The notes under the pieces are model-generated. The model saw only the letters and a program-made list of their open reading frames with translations. It made no database searches and had not been told where the DNA came from. Positions 28,764-39,410 of a stretch of 64,000 bases of DNA are shown here, piece by piece. Position 1 is the first letter of the stretch. Every line of letters starts with the position of its first letter. The translations under genes were made by a program, and so were the position numbers. Source of the DNA: Icerya purchasi (lineage: Eukaryota; Arthropoda; Insecta; Hemiptera; Monophlebidae); assembly GCA_039619475.1 (NCBI GenBank), contig CM077115.1, forward strand, positions 220,395,291 through 220,459,290. The letters run 5' to 3'.

Positions 28764-31426
28764 ATCATCTTTGCGTATAATAACATGAAATGCAAATGGA
28801 CTCATGGAACGCTTAGCAGAATTAGAAACATTTCTGCACGACAGTAAAATAGATATAGCACTAATATCAGAGACACATTTCACCGACAGGAACTACCCTA
28901 GAATTCAAGGGTACACAATTTACCATACGCCACACCCAGATGGAGGTGCGCATGGAGGTGCAGCCGTTATTATCAAAAATAACATTAAACACTACAAACA
29001 GGCCGACTTTTGCTAAGAATTCGCACAAGCAACTACGGTCGCAGTTTGGCAGAATAGTATGATTATTAATGTGGTAGCTGTTTACTTTCCGCCCAAACAT
29101 AATCTGAAGTATGATCAATATATCAACTTTTTGAAATATTTCGGCAATAGATACATCATCGGTGGTGATATGAATGCAAAAAATGAAGCATGGGGATCAC
29201 GTCGCGTTTCAAGCAATAAAGAAAGTTCTGCTCACGTCAAGGGAAAGGAATTACTAAGGGCAATAAGAATAGCCAGCTCAGGAAGACCTACATATTGGCC
29301 TACTGATAGGCGAAAAAAAACCTGACCTCATCGATTTTTTCATAACAAGGGGCATTGCCAATAGTTATGTAGAAGCAGAAGGTATTATTGATCTCACATC
29401 TGATCATACTCCCGTTCTATTAACCATTAGTACAACTGTAATAAGGAAAAATAAAAAACATTTTCTGACAAATAAACATACAAACTGGGACACATTTCGA
29501 GAAGAATTGGATCGACGAATAAATCTAAAGATACGTCTAAAAACAAACAGTGAACTGGAGGAACAATTTGCATGTTTCATAGAAGCAATTCGCGAAGCAG
29601 CAAAAGTTTCTACTCTGGAACCATTGGTTAATACTGCACAGGAAATCACACTTCCTTTAGAAGTACGTCGTAAAATTTCAGAAAGGAGAACAGCAAGACG
29701 CAAATGGCACAACTCGCGTGATCCACAAGATAAGAACACATTTAATCGAATCAGTCGGCAGCTCAATATGCTGATAAAAAATATAAAAAACAAAACGTTC
29801 GCAAATTACTTAAAGGGACTGAGTCCATTTGCTGATAAAGATTATTCTCTCTGGGAAGCGACCCGTCGAATTAAACTTCCTGTCAAGCATGTTCCTCCAC
29901 TTCGAGATGAAGTTGAAAATTGGGCGAGACAAGATAACGAAAAAGCGGAGCTATTTGCACATTACTTGACGCACGTGTTCCAGCCTCACGATATTGACTC
30001 TGATGTGGACATCACCATCACATATAACGAAAACAAACGATTAACTACATTTACACCGTATGAGATAGCCAGAGAAATCGATAAAAATATCAATTCAAAG
30101 AAAACTCCCGGAATCGATGAAATATCCCCAGAAGTTTTAAAAGAATTATCAAAAAAAGGTATTGTCATGTTGACTTACCTCTTTAATGCATGTACGCGTC
30201 TCGAACACATCCCGTCTTGCTTCAAAACAGCGCAAATTATAATGCTTAAGAAACCGAATAAGCCAGATTCTGAAGTAACATCGTATAGACCTATATCACT
30301 TTTACCGGTGATATCCAAGTTATTTGAAAAATTACTGTTGAAGAGATTGTTACCGCTGATTGGAGAAGATCTGCCGATTCATCAGTTTGGATTTCGACAA
30401 CATCATTCGACAATTGACCAGGTTCACAGAGTTACGTCTGTCATAAATAAAGCGTTTGAAGACAAGAAATACTGTCCAGCAGTTTTTTTGGATATTGCGC
30501 AAGCCTTCGACAAAGTGTGGCATGAAGGCCTTGTCTTTAAGCTGAGCAAAATATTACCTGGAAACCTGTGTAGATTGTTAGAATCGTACTTGGCTAATCG
30601 TCAGTTCAGAGTAGCGTATGAAAGTTCTACGTCGAACTTATATAATATTACGGCTGGAGTTCCACAAGGTAGTGTCTTAGGACCTATGTTGTATCTTCTA
30701 TATAGCCAAGACCTACCGACCGACAACAGTACAACGACAGCTATGTTTGCCGACGATACTGCTATTTTAGCCGTTAGCAGCAGCCACCTCGAGGCTACAA
30801 ACAATTTACAAAATGCTTTGGATAATGTACAGAAGTGGGCGACGGACTGGAACGTCAAACTGAATGAAGAGAAATCAGCATATGTTATGTTCACATACCG
30901 CCAAACAAAGACAAATTATCAAGTATATTTGGGGAATAAACCTGTACCACAGGTAAATTCTGCCAAGTATTTAGGTATGCACTTGGACAGGCGTCTTACG
31001 TGGAATGTGCACGTTAAAATGAAGTGCCAACAAATTAAGCACACAGCGAAACAATTACAGTGGTTGATAGGTCGGAGATCGCCACTGGATGTTCGATATA
31101 AATGCATTCTGTATCGTCAGATCATTATGCCGATATGGACATACGGAATACAGCTCTGGGGTTGTACCAGTAATTCAAATCGTGCAAAAATTCAGGCGAG
31201 GCAGAGCATCATTTTGCGAACAATAGTCGATGCATATCGCTATTCTCGTAATGATGATATCCATAGGGACCTGCATATAACATCAGTCAATGATGTTATT
31301 AAGCAAATGGCCATTAAACATGGAAAACGGATTCATCGACATGTTAACATAGAAATGATTCGACTTCTTAACACCAAAGAAGACGTAAGGCGCCTTAAAC
31401 GACGCCATCCATCAGATTTAATTTAG
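28756..31426 (+). pseudogene. Jockey ORF2: endonuclease and reverse transcriptase, broken
   Basis: ATG at 28756 overlaps the ORF1 stop by eight bases. Endonuclease blocks: LRIIT-stop-NANGL (TGA at 28786 where the family has Trp), IDIALISETHFT, RYIIGGDMNAKNEAWGS. A second stop lies at 29014. A one-base excess in the A-run at 29310-29317 shifts the frame before PDLIDFF and the LTSDHTPVLL motif. From there the frame is open to 31426. RT motifs are intact: RPISLLPVISKLFEKLL, FLDIAQAFDKVWH, AGVPQGSVLGP, AMFADDTAIL. The C-terminus ends in KEDVRRLKRRHPSDLI. So only the endonuclease half is damaged (two stops, one frameshift). Confidence 0.9.
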
Positions 31427-31616
<190 letters not shown>

Positions 31617-31804
31617 ATTATAGGATATAAGATGTACGATTGTAATTATTATTTATTGTAAATATGTAATATGTTAGGAGCAGTGGTCAATGGACTGTTG
31701 CTTCCATACAGATTTGGCTTAGTTTAAGGCAACATTTATTAAAGTAGATACTTATTTAATTATAAATTAAGATTGTATCAATAAAATAATAATAAAAAAA
31801 AAAA

Positions 31805-32270
31805 CACAATACCTTCTAATAAATTTCCTCTATTTTTCCTTCAACTTCGCCGAACTCTACCATCTTCCTAAAATTTATATTCTAACTCCACTTTCGAAAT
31901 ATTTTCTACAACCAATATAATTAGACAGCAATTTCGCAGTATTATCAGTTCCCTATTACCTTCTCCTCTAACCGTGTTTACTGATGGTTCGAAGGTGCCG
32001 CGAGTAGTAGCGGTGCCTCTTTCACCCTCAAAGATTTTAACTTCTCCGAATCTATTTGTCTTCCTCCTCTCTGTTGCATATTCGTAAGCGAATTAATGAT
32101 TATCTTACGTTCCTCCATTATTTTCATTTACTTTAATTAGCTTTTCGTTCATTTTCTTCTTTGATTATTTCTGATTCCATGAGCGCCCCTTTCAGGTTAT
32201 CTGTTTCCTCCTACCTGATCGTTCCTGCAATTTTATTATTCTCCGTGTTCACTTAAGAATTTGTGTATTA
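31805..32270 (+). mobile_element. Family A LINE relic, right part (RNase H)
   Basis: Continues the copy cut at 26872: cacaatacc... corresponds to cacaatttcc at 3417 of the first copy. It carries the RNase H start VFTDGSK (about 31976) and the following block in broken frames. It fades out near 32270. Confidence 0.65.
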
Positions 32271-33145
32271 TTTTTAACAAAAATCGGCATACTTTGACCT
32301 ACTACACTCTTCTTAAAATTTCAAAATGAACATTCATAACTCAATTTGTAGTTAATCAAAAAAATGTCGTTCTTTTTTAAGAATTAATATAAAAGTGTAG
32401 TATTAAACATAAATTACTGATTATAATAAATAAATTTAAGTAGTCAGTTACACCATCATCCAATAAGCTGCATGTCAAATGTGACTACTCCTCATCTTGC
32501 TAGAGTACCTCCATTTCAAAAAATAAAAAAAAAGTCGCGCTCGCTCGTCTGGGTCACACTAAAATTTTGCAGTTACCTTCTTAAAAATCAACCTGCTCTC
32601 ATTTATCCACACTATAATACCCTTATCAGACTGTAAATCACTTCCTTATAAGTTGTCCGCAATACCATTCTCATACAGCGATTCTCAACCAATCCTCTTA
32701 CACTCCAAATCATTGCACGTGACGAACACAATCTCCTCTTTTTAAATTATGCTGATTTGCTGCTTTTTTTTTTTTAATTTCAACGCGTGATTAGGTTTTC
32801 TTGTATTCTTTATTTTAACTAGTTTTTTTTTGCATTTACAAAAAGCATTTATCATTTCACTGCCCATTATTAACTTCATATATTCATTATTGTCGTTGAA
32901 ATTTAAATTTTAAATGCCACGCGGAGCAACTTCCATTTAAACTTCAAATTTCTAGGTAGTAATGAATCCTTAGACCTAATAATCAGCAACCTAATGATTT
33001 CAGTTACAGGACACGTATAAAAAAATTTAATGAGTGTCTACACTTCACGCAGATACATTAATACATGAATATATCTTACGGACAGCTCCAGTTTTCTTTC
33101 ATTCTTTCACTCAACATGGCAATTATCTGCGTTATTTTTTTGAAC
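32271..33145. other. No recognisable gene
   Basis: AT-rich. A 9-bp inverted word tactacact/agtgtagta lies at about 32300 and 32395. No coding signal. Confidence 0.45.
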
Positions 33146-33150
33146 CGTCA
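33146..33150. repeat. Target-site duplication, left copy (RAG1-like element)
   Basis: cgtca immediately before the terminal cacatagg. Identical to 35863-35867. Confidence 0.7.
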
Positions 33151-33190
33151 CACATAGGAGTATTTGTATCGTAAACCCGGTCATAAATCA
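33151..33190 (+). repeat. Left terminal inverted repeat, two conserved blocks
   Basis: Block 1 cacataggagtattt (33151-33165) and block 2 aaacccggtca (33173-33183) match the right terminus at 14 of 15 and 10 of 11 positions. The seven bases between them do not match. Confidence 0.75.
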
Positions 33191-33422
33191 AAATCAAAAA
33201 TTTAATACAACGTCTGACAGAACGTATGTCTTTTTTAGCTAGATAACCGGTCTATCAAATGGCAGCCTCCCGCCACCCTCCTCATAAGGTATCTCCACGC
33301 GCGCTCAGTCGGAACCTAATCATTGTTTAAATCGAATGTCTTTGTTCTCGGCGCGTTGATTTTTCCAACATAGTTTTGTGTGCACAGTGCTACTTGTGAT
33401 TAATTTCAGAAAAGCCTATTCA

Positions 33423-35626
33423 TGAACATGGAAGGAGAAGGTATGTTCTTTATAATATTACGTCATTAATAAGGTTTTATCTAATCGTTCCATTCCTAGA
33501 AATAATTTCAAAACCTCATGTATCTCTCCTGTCATTTTATTTGGATTTCATGAAACGATAGTGTTTTTAACTATGTGCCGCAACTTGTCGGGTTGAACTG
33601 TTAATATGGTTTTATTGTTCGCACTTTTGCCGAATATAAACTACAATAAAATCGTCCCCCACTGATTTTGTTTATTCGGGGTTTTTCAAGGATGAAGGTT
33701 AAATAATTCATTTCTTTTAGATTAAGTATTTTGTTTTATTTTTCAGCATATCCCTCGGAAAAGGTGAAAAACATCACCAGGCGGGAACTATATGATATTT
33801 TGAAGGAGTTCAAGGGAAAAATAATTGAAGAAAAATTTGCTCGAATGGAAGATGATCGGCTTGTGCAGCTGACTTCATGTCCAGAAGAAAAAAGGAATGT
33901 TTTATCTCGTGCATTGAGGTGCTTCAAGTGTAATTTCAATAAAAAATGGATGGCCGCTAATTATACTAATGAACGTTTTTAAAAAAATAATGAAAAATGG
34001 CTGAATGTATCACTGGAACTGCCTGCATGGTCAGTCATACAAAAACCAGGGCGACCACAAAAATAATTGCAAGAATTGATTAACCGCAGCAAACGGAGAA
34101 GGACAAACGATTTACAAGAGCAGGTGTACCTGTTGACGAATTAACTTACGCAGCCCGCGTTAAGCAGGGCACTTCTCGGAATACTAACACATCAAAAATT
34201 ATGAAAGATGTGACATTAACACCAACTCGGTCTAAAAAGTTCAGAAAAATAGTATTTTTTGTAAGAAAGAAACATTAGTAAAGAAATATACGCCTCAAGA
34301 AGCTTTGTCACTATTGGTAAGTGATTTTACTAGACAGCAATGGGAGCTACTACATAGCGTTAATAAGAAAATTTTCCCTTGCTAATTAACTTCTGCAAAA
34401 GGCTAAAAAGGCATGTTATCCTAATGTAGATTCCATAAAAGTTACTGAAACCGGCTTTGATGTTGAACTACAAGCTCTTCTAAACCACATTGCAACATGC
34501 CTTTGTGAATATCTCAAAGAAGTTATAAATACTTTGTCAGCATTTGAAAAGCAGCATCTATCCACAGCCGTCTTCTGTAAAATGTTGTCAACCTATCAGA
34601 ATGAGATTCGTCCATGAGACAAAAGATGCCACGATGGAAGAAATCGCTTGCATTGAAGAGCAAGGTAGAAATCTCAAAGAAACTGAAGTAATGACCCCTG
34701 ATGGAATTAGTAAAATAACTCACACTTTACGGTGGATGGTAGAGTCTGTAACGCTGCAACCGACACGGCATCAACAATGAGGTGCTCTATATACGTGGGC
34801 AGACTTCAAAAAATTTTAATAAACTAAAGAAGCCTACCCAGATTAATCCCAAAGTACTAAGGTTTGGTCTTTCCACCCTTCATGCCGGAATTCGTTTCTT
34901 CGAATCCTTGCTACATTTAGCATATAAAATACCATTAAAAAAGTAACAAGCTAGATCTAAAGGTCAAAAAGTAATAGTCAAACAAACTAAAGAAAAAATT
35001 CAAGCTCTCTTTAAGGAAGAAATGGGTCTCATTGTTGACGTACCGAAAGCAGGTTATGGCAACACCAACGATGGAAACACGTCCAGGATATTTTTCGGCG
35101 ATCCAGAAACCTCTGCACGTATCACTGGAATAAATGTAGATTTAATAGAAAGATTCGGAATAATCTTAGAGGTGATTTCAAGTGGTCACGACATAGATGA
35201 TGTGAAATTTGATAAATATGCCCAAATAACAGCGAAATTATACACGAACCTATATGGATGGTACCCGATGTCACCTACTGTACATAAAGTGCAAATGCAT
35301 GGTGTTACGGTAATCGCCCAAGCGATTCTACCTATTGGACAGTTGTCGGAGGAGGCATCCGAGGCTTAAGCATTTTCGGAAATATCGCCTGGATTTCGCC
35401 AGAAAATTTTCGAGGGTTAAGTGCAATAGGGATATCTTAAATAGACTGCTGTTAACTTGCGACCCCTTCGTAAGTTGTAACAGGCCAAAAAAGCTACAAA
35501 ACAGAAAACGGAAGCCTTGTTCTGAAGAAGCTATGAGCCTAATAGTTGTGAGTTCATTGCCAGAAAAAAGTGAAATTAAAGAGAGGACGAAACCACCGAT
35601 AAATATGAAAGTGATTAAAAATAATT
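33423..35626 (+). pseudogene. RAG1-core-like transposase, spliced and degenerate
   Basis: Exon 1 (33423-33441, MNMEGE) and a 305-bp intron with consensus ends lead to AYPSEKVKNITRRELYDILK. Further blocks, in changing frames with stops: LRCFKCNFNKKWMAANYTNE, VPVDELTYAARVKQGTSRNT, TPTRSKKFRKIVFF, FTRQQWELLHSVNKKIFPC, MRFVHETKDATMEEIACIEE, LRFGLSTLHAGIRFFESLLH, MGLIVDVPKAGYGNTNDGNT, SPTVHKVQMHGVTVIAQAIL, PIGQLSEEASEA, KHFRKYRLDFARKFSR, and LLLTCDPFVS. The last four follow the order of the RAG1 core end (His-rich Leu block, S-E-G/E glutamate loop, N-K-x-F-R-R-x-R, A-R-x-x-S-R). The segment before MRFVHETK seems shortened, so a first catalytic Asp cannot be placed. An unrelated arthropod protein family is the alternative. 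Confidence 0.6.
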
Positions 35627-35822
35627 AATAAATGGTATCTGTTGTGGGAATCAGTTGTAAATAAGTAGTCAATTAGAAGCTAAGTGATGACAGCTGGTAA
35701 TTACGTAACAATTGTTATTTTTGTCTGATTTTTTATTTTTTTGTGCCTATTTTTTTCAACATATATCTCTATTATGGTCAGTTATGATGTTTTATTTAGA
35801 AGAATGCCAAAAATTGCTTTAA

Positions 35823-35862
35823 ATAATTTTGACCGAGTTTTAAGCCAAAATACTCCCATGTG
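35823..35862 (-). repeat. Right terminal inverted repeat, two conserved blocks
   Basis: Read inwards on the minus strand: cacatgggagtattt, seven unmatched bases, aaactcggtca. Confidence 0.75.
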
Positions 35863-35867
35863 CGTCA
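35863..35867. repeat. Target-site duplication, right copy (RAG1-like element)
   Basis: cgtca immediately after the terminal ccatgtg. Confidence 0.7.
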
Positions 35868-35999
35868 TTAGGCTAGAGTTTTATATCTTATGGGCAGCAG
35901 CAACGAGTGTGAAAGCCGATGTGTTTATGATTTTTACTGTACAGCAAGTGATTCTTTAGAGACGGATATGCGGTATATATACATTTACATTTTTGACAG
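35868..35999. other. Short spacer, no gene
   Basis: Between the RAG1-like element and the deleted Helentron. Nothing recognisable. Confidence 0.4.
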
Positions 36000-36870
36000 T
36001 ATTTACAGCATTATTAACATCGTTTACATTATTTATATCACATTGGAAACAGTTAAATTATTTGCACTATTTACAACGTTGACATTGGAGGTATGCGTCG
36101 TTATCGAAAGGAGAGAACGATGCGTACTAAAGTCGGAGATATAGTGGCGCATTTCAAGTGCGTCGACGTGTAAAAAGACGGCGTCAATACATATGGAATT
36201 GCACGTTGTGGAAACGGTTGGTTCATTATTCAGTTCGAGTCCGAATTCTGCGCGCATAAATTCCACAACTATGGGACCGTGCAACCCTCGTAAATCCAAG
36301 TTTAGATCACTACCGAGAACTTCGACCATTTCAGTGCCTTGTACAAAATCTACGTTAAACTGATCGACATTTACGATGCGGAAGAACAGATGTATAGCCT
36401 GAGGAAACCACGATCCAAGAAGCGAGACTCGATCATAAGTAAGGACTGACCACCACCAATCTCTTGGTTAGTACGCATGAGAAGACGACATCAGCTTGTC
36501 GCATCACTTGTACGAGCGGGTAGTAATGTAGTGGCTGTCAGAAGATAATTTCGCAGCAGAACTTTTTACTCGATCGCTTGTAAATCTTTGTCTGACAAAC
36601 GGGCGGTAGTTGACGGAGGTCACTGAAAAATACCATGTCCTTACCCGCGAATGGACGTCCATGATCATGCATAGTGTGTTCGAGTGTCGATAATTTATCT
36701 GTCCAAGGAGAGCGGATCCAATCATACTGCACTCGTCGATGAAAACGATGTGCGCACATTTGCAAACACTGTGCGAAACGCGTTCAGTGCTTCCACTAGG
36801 AGGTTCATTGCACGAACAAACATAAAGAAAAAATCATTAAATTTCCACGTTACTCGCAGAAACATCAGTA
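36000..36870 (-). mobile_element. Internally deleted Helentron: helicase part fused to endonuclease
   Basis: Minus strand begins in PIF1-like helicase (ALNAFRTVF, then RPFAGKDMVFFSDLRQLPPV and KIYKRS, paralleling 38770-38870). It runs through a degraded stretch to GSWFPQAIHLFFRIVNVDQF and EMVEVLGSDLNLDLRGLHGP, then the endonuclease end FSTHRSLLSIT. Compared with the larger copy, about 1.3 kb between the helicase VEMIEYV region and the endonuclease GDFNLDLRG motif are missing. The two join without losing frame. The Rep domain is absent. Confidence 0.75.
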
Positions 36871-36882
36871 CATATATATGTC

Positions 36883-36958
36883 TTTGAGATTTAATATATT
36901 CAAAAAAATAGCTAGCGTGTAGATATATTTTTGTAAGTAAAAAATAATAAATCTCAAA
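36883..36958. repeat. 11-bp inverted repeat between the two Helentrons
   Basis: tttgagattta (36883-36893) and taaatctcaaa (36948-36958) are perfectly complementary, extendable with one gap to atgtc/acgt outside. The site lies just 3' of the large Helentron's coding end. It could belong to its terminal structure. Confidence 0.5.
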
Positions 36959-36996
36959 ACGTACCGTTCATTTTTAAATTTTATTTTTATTTTGTA

Positions 36997-38066
36997 TTAT
37001 CTATCATCATTTATAACATTGGAATTAACAAAATTGCAAGTTATAGATAATAATGGACGATGGCTACTGTAATATGTTACATATTCACGTGTTTCTAGAT
37101 GATCGATGTGACGAGAGAATACAACATCAATTATTTTTCGGTTTCGTGAGGTAGATATGGCGAGATCGTTGTTTAGTTGTAATCCTAACTCTGTGTGCAT
37201 AAATCCAATAAATTCCGGTCCGTGCGGTCCTCTTAAATCCAAATTAAAGTCTCCACTAACGATCATCGGTATATCGTGATAATTATGTTTTTCAGGTACC
37301 TTTAATTTAGGACTGTACGGCATAAGATTTAAGATGATGAATTGCTGAATTTTCTCAAACGATGTATTCGGTGAGATATAAACTGTTGCAAGTATAGTTC
37401 TTTTAGCATTGATTGTTGTCTCGACCGAGCAAAAGTCGCCAACATCGTCGTGACATGTCGCGATTTGATCCATGCTCATATTATTTTGAACAAACTTCTG
37501 CAAATCATTTTTAATATTCTTAGACTCTAATGCGCTGGAAACATTTATGTTTTCGCAAATAGCGACACCACCAGAACGAATCGTATTCCTTTTAAATTGA
37601 GCAATAGTGCGAAATCCTGGTATTTCAATAGAGCAATCGTTTTCAATCCACGTTTCAGACAAGGCAAGAAGTTTACATCGCGGAATAACAAAATCGCTAG
37701 TTAAATCGAGCAAGTGCGCGTTTAGCGATTGAGTGTTGAATGTACACAATGAGAGCGACGTGGAATCCGTTTGCGTAGAACGATTGAGAAAATTTCGGCA
37801 CTGATCACCTACCGTTTGTAAATGATGCCGTTCGAGACGAGTAAACTCATTCTTTAAATCTCGATTCAGTTTTCCGCGATGATGATAAAATGTGTGATCA
37901 CCATCGCGATTCGTTAGGAATAGTCCGTTTAGCGAAGTGACGCGAGAAAGGGCTACATAAACGAGCTGCTGTTCGTGACACTTACTGTACTCGTAAATGA
38001 TCGTATCATACGTACCGCCTTGTGATTTGTGTATAATAATTGCACAGGCTTCGCAAGGGGGAACTG
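36997..38066 (-). pseudogene. Helentron helicase end and C-terminal endonuclease
   Basis: After the second frameshift one open frame carries helicase motifs V and VI (IIIHKSQGGTYD, VYVALSRVTSLNG), a linker rich in charged residues, and the endonuclease: SLCTFNTQSLNAHLLD, LLALSETWIENDCSIEI, GGVAICENINVS, TVYISPNTSFEKIQ, MIVSGDFNLDLRGPHG, KIIDVVFSRHI and YYSSHRPLLSI. The GDFN and terminal H motifs of the AP-like fold are present. No stop occurs from 38066 to the TGA/TAA end at 36997. Confidence 0.82.
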
Positions 38067-39410
38067 CGTGCGTTTACAAGTAACGATTTTACTGTTCGTT
38101 TGCACGTTACAAGTACATTGAGTTATCGGTATCCACGAATGATCGATGTTCGGATTTGCAAGTACGTGTGCCTGGGCTTTTAAGCGCAGTAAACGGCCGA
38201 TTTTTGAATGGTTGAAAGACAGCCAGAGTCGTTTTATCGCGCTTGTTTCAATGTTGTGTTCGATGTAGCGTAAAGTGCCGATTGCGCCGTTGACGAGACC
38301 ATCCAACACGTCAATATTCGCTCTGATCATGTAAGGTTTGCCAATTTGAAGGCGAACGATGTATGGTAGACCACCGGTTTCATCGGGCTTCAGTGTGTGC
38401 ACTTTTGAGCGGGCGCTAGCAAGCTGTTCGGCAGTTCGATGACCGGTATAGTAATCCGCGGCTACATACTCGATCATTTCCACTCCACTGATAGAGTCGT
38501 TATTGAATTGGTCGACTTCGAACGTACGGAAGAAGAGGCGAATTGACTGAGGAAATTCGCGATCGACGAATTCACGCTTTACGAAGCGGGATTCAAGCAT
38601 CGCTTTCTCTTCTGGTAGTAGGAGCTCACCATTACCGATTTTGGTGAGCATGGTCGAGAAAGCTTCGTTGGCTTGCCGCATTACTTGTATGAGCGGGTAG
38701 TATTCGAGCGCTTGCCAGACGATTTCAGAACAAAAATTCTGTTTCGAACGTTTGTAAATAGGCGTCTGGCAAACGGGTGGAAGTTGACGTAGATCGCCTG
38801 TAAAGACCATATCCATGCCGGCGAAAGGACGATCATGATCATGCAGTATATGCTGCAAACGCGAGTTGATTTCACCGAGAAGAGCGGAACCGATCATACT
38901 GCTTTCGTCCACGAAAACAATAGGAACATTATCGAATGCCGTACGAAACATGTTCAACGATTGGCTAGAAAGGACATTTTTCTTTTGAGAGTTTCCGATG
39001 CGGAAAACGGAGTGTATCGTTGATCCGTTGATGGCGGATGCGGCCACACCAGTCGATGCAGTTGCGATGTACGCGTTAAACGCATTGTTGTGTTGTTGCA
39101 CAAAACGATTGTAGGTTTCCATTAACATCTTCATCGTGAAAGTTTTACCGCTACCAACCGGGCCAGTTAAGAAAATTTGTAAGGGCTTCCGTTCGCTGTC
39201 GGCAAAGATGCGATGAATTGCTTCAAGCACGAGATCGCGTTGGCGCTGGTTTGTTTGTCGCATAGCTTCGCAGTACTGTTCGGCCGACATAACGTTTTCG
39301 CGCTTACGTACCAGCGACGGTACCTTTTCCATTATGCGCATCCGAATATCGTCGTTTAATCCGTCTCGTAAATTCTGTACAAAATCGTCGTCCACCGATT
39401 TACTCTTCAT
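37953..39410 (-). CDS. Helentron PIF1-like helicase part
   Basis: The reading from 39410 overlaps the Rep stop (ATGA) but is really a continuation of the polyprotein after a frameshift. Motifs: Walker A IFLTGPVGSGKTFTMK (about residue 83), ATASTGVAASAINGSTIHS, Walker B VPIVFVDESSMIGSALLG, MVFTGDLRQLPPVCQTPIYK, and a YIVRLQIGKPYMIRANID block. A second one-base frameshift in the C-run at about 38062-38066 replaces the true end. In the next frame the helicase continues PPCEACAIIIHKSQGGTYDT and VYVALSRVTSLNGLFLTN. The helicase unwinds the donor strand during transposition. Confidence 0.88.
   Translation of the reverse strand: MKSKSVDDDFVQNLRDGLNDDIRMRIMEKVPSLVRKRENVMSAEQYCEAMRQTNQRQRDLVLEAIHRIFADSERKPLQIFLTGPVGSGKTFTMKMLMETYNRFVQQHNNAFNAYIATASTGVAASAINGSTIHSVFRIGNSQKKNVLSSQSLNMFRTAFDNVPIVFVDESSMIGSALLGEINSRLQHILHDHDRPFAGMDMVFTGDLRQLPPVCQTPIYKRSKQNFCSEIVWQALEYYPLIQVMRQANEAFSTMLTKIGNGELLLPEEKAMLESRFVKREFVDREFPQSIRLFFRTFEVDQFNNDSISGVEMIEYVAADYYTGHRTAEQLASARSKVHTLKPDETGGLPYIVRLQIGKPYMIRANIDVLDGLVNGAIGTLRYIEHNIETSAIKRLWLSFNHSKIGRLLRLKAQAHVLANPNIDHSWIPITQCTCNVQTNSKIVTCKRTQFPLAKPVQLLYTNHKAVRMIRSFTSTVSVTNSSSFM

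Larger units (their letters stand above)
33151..35862 (+). mobile_element. RAG1-like DNA transposon with CAC termini and 5-bp TSD
   Basis: A 2,712-bp element bounded by terminal inverted repeats that begin CACAT(A/G)GGAGTATTT and by the 5-bp direct repeat cgtca (33146-33150, 35863-35867). Inside, on the plus strand, is a broken transposase gene whose C-terminus resembles the RAG1 core. CAC termini and GC-rich 5-bp duplications are established features of the Transib/RAG superfamily. The copy is dead. Identification is by motif reading only; the termini, the duplication and the protein agree with one another. Confidence 0.7.

Noticed and set aside
29507..31426. Jockey ORF2 start at the ATG at 29507
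   Set aside because: This is an internal Met. The true start overlaps the ORF1 stop at 28756, and the upstream endonuclease is readable past two stops and one frameshift.
33386..33392. CACAGTG word as the terminus of the RAG1-like element
   Set aside because: Seven-base chance match. The real ends are defined by long inverted repeats and the cgtca duplication further out.
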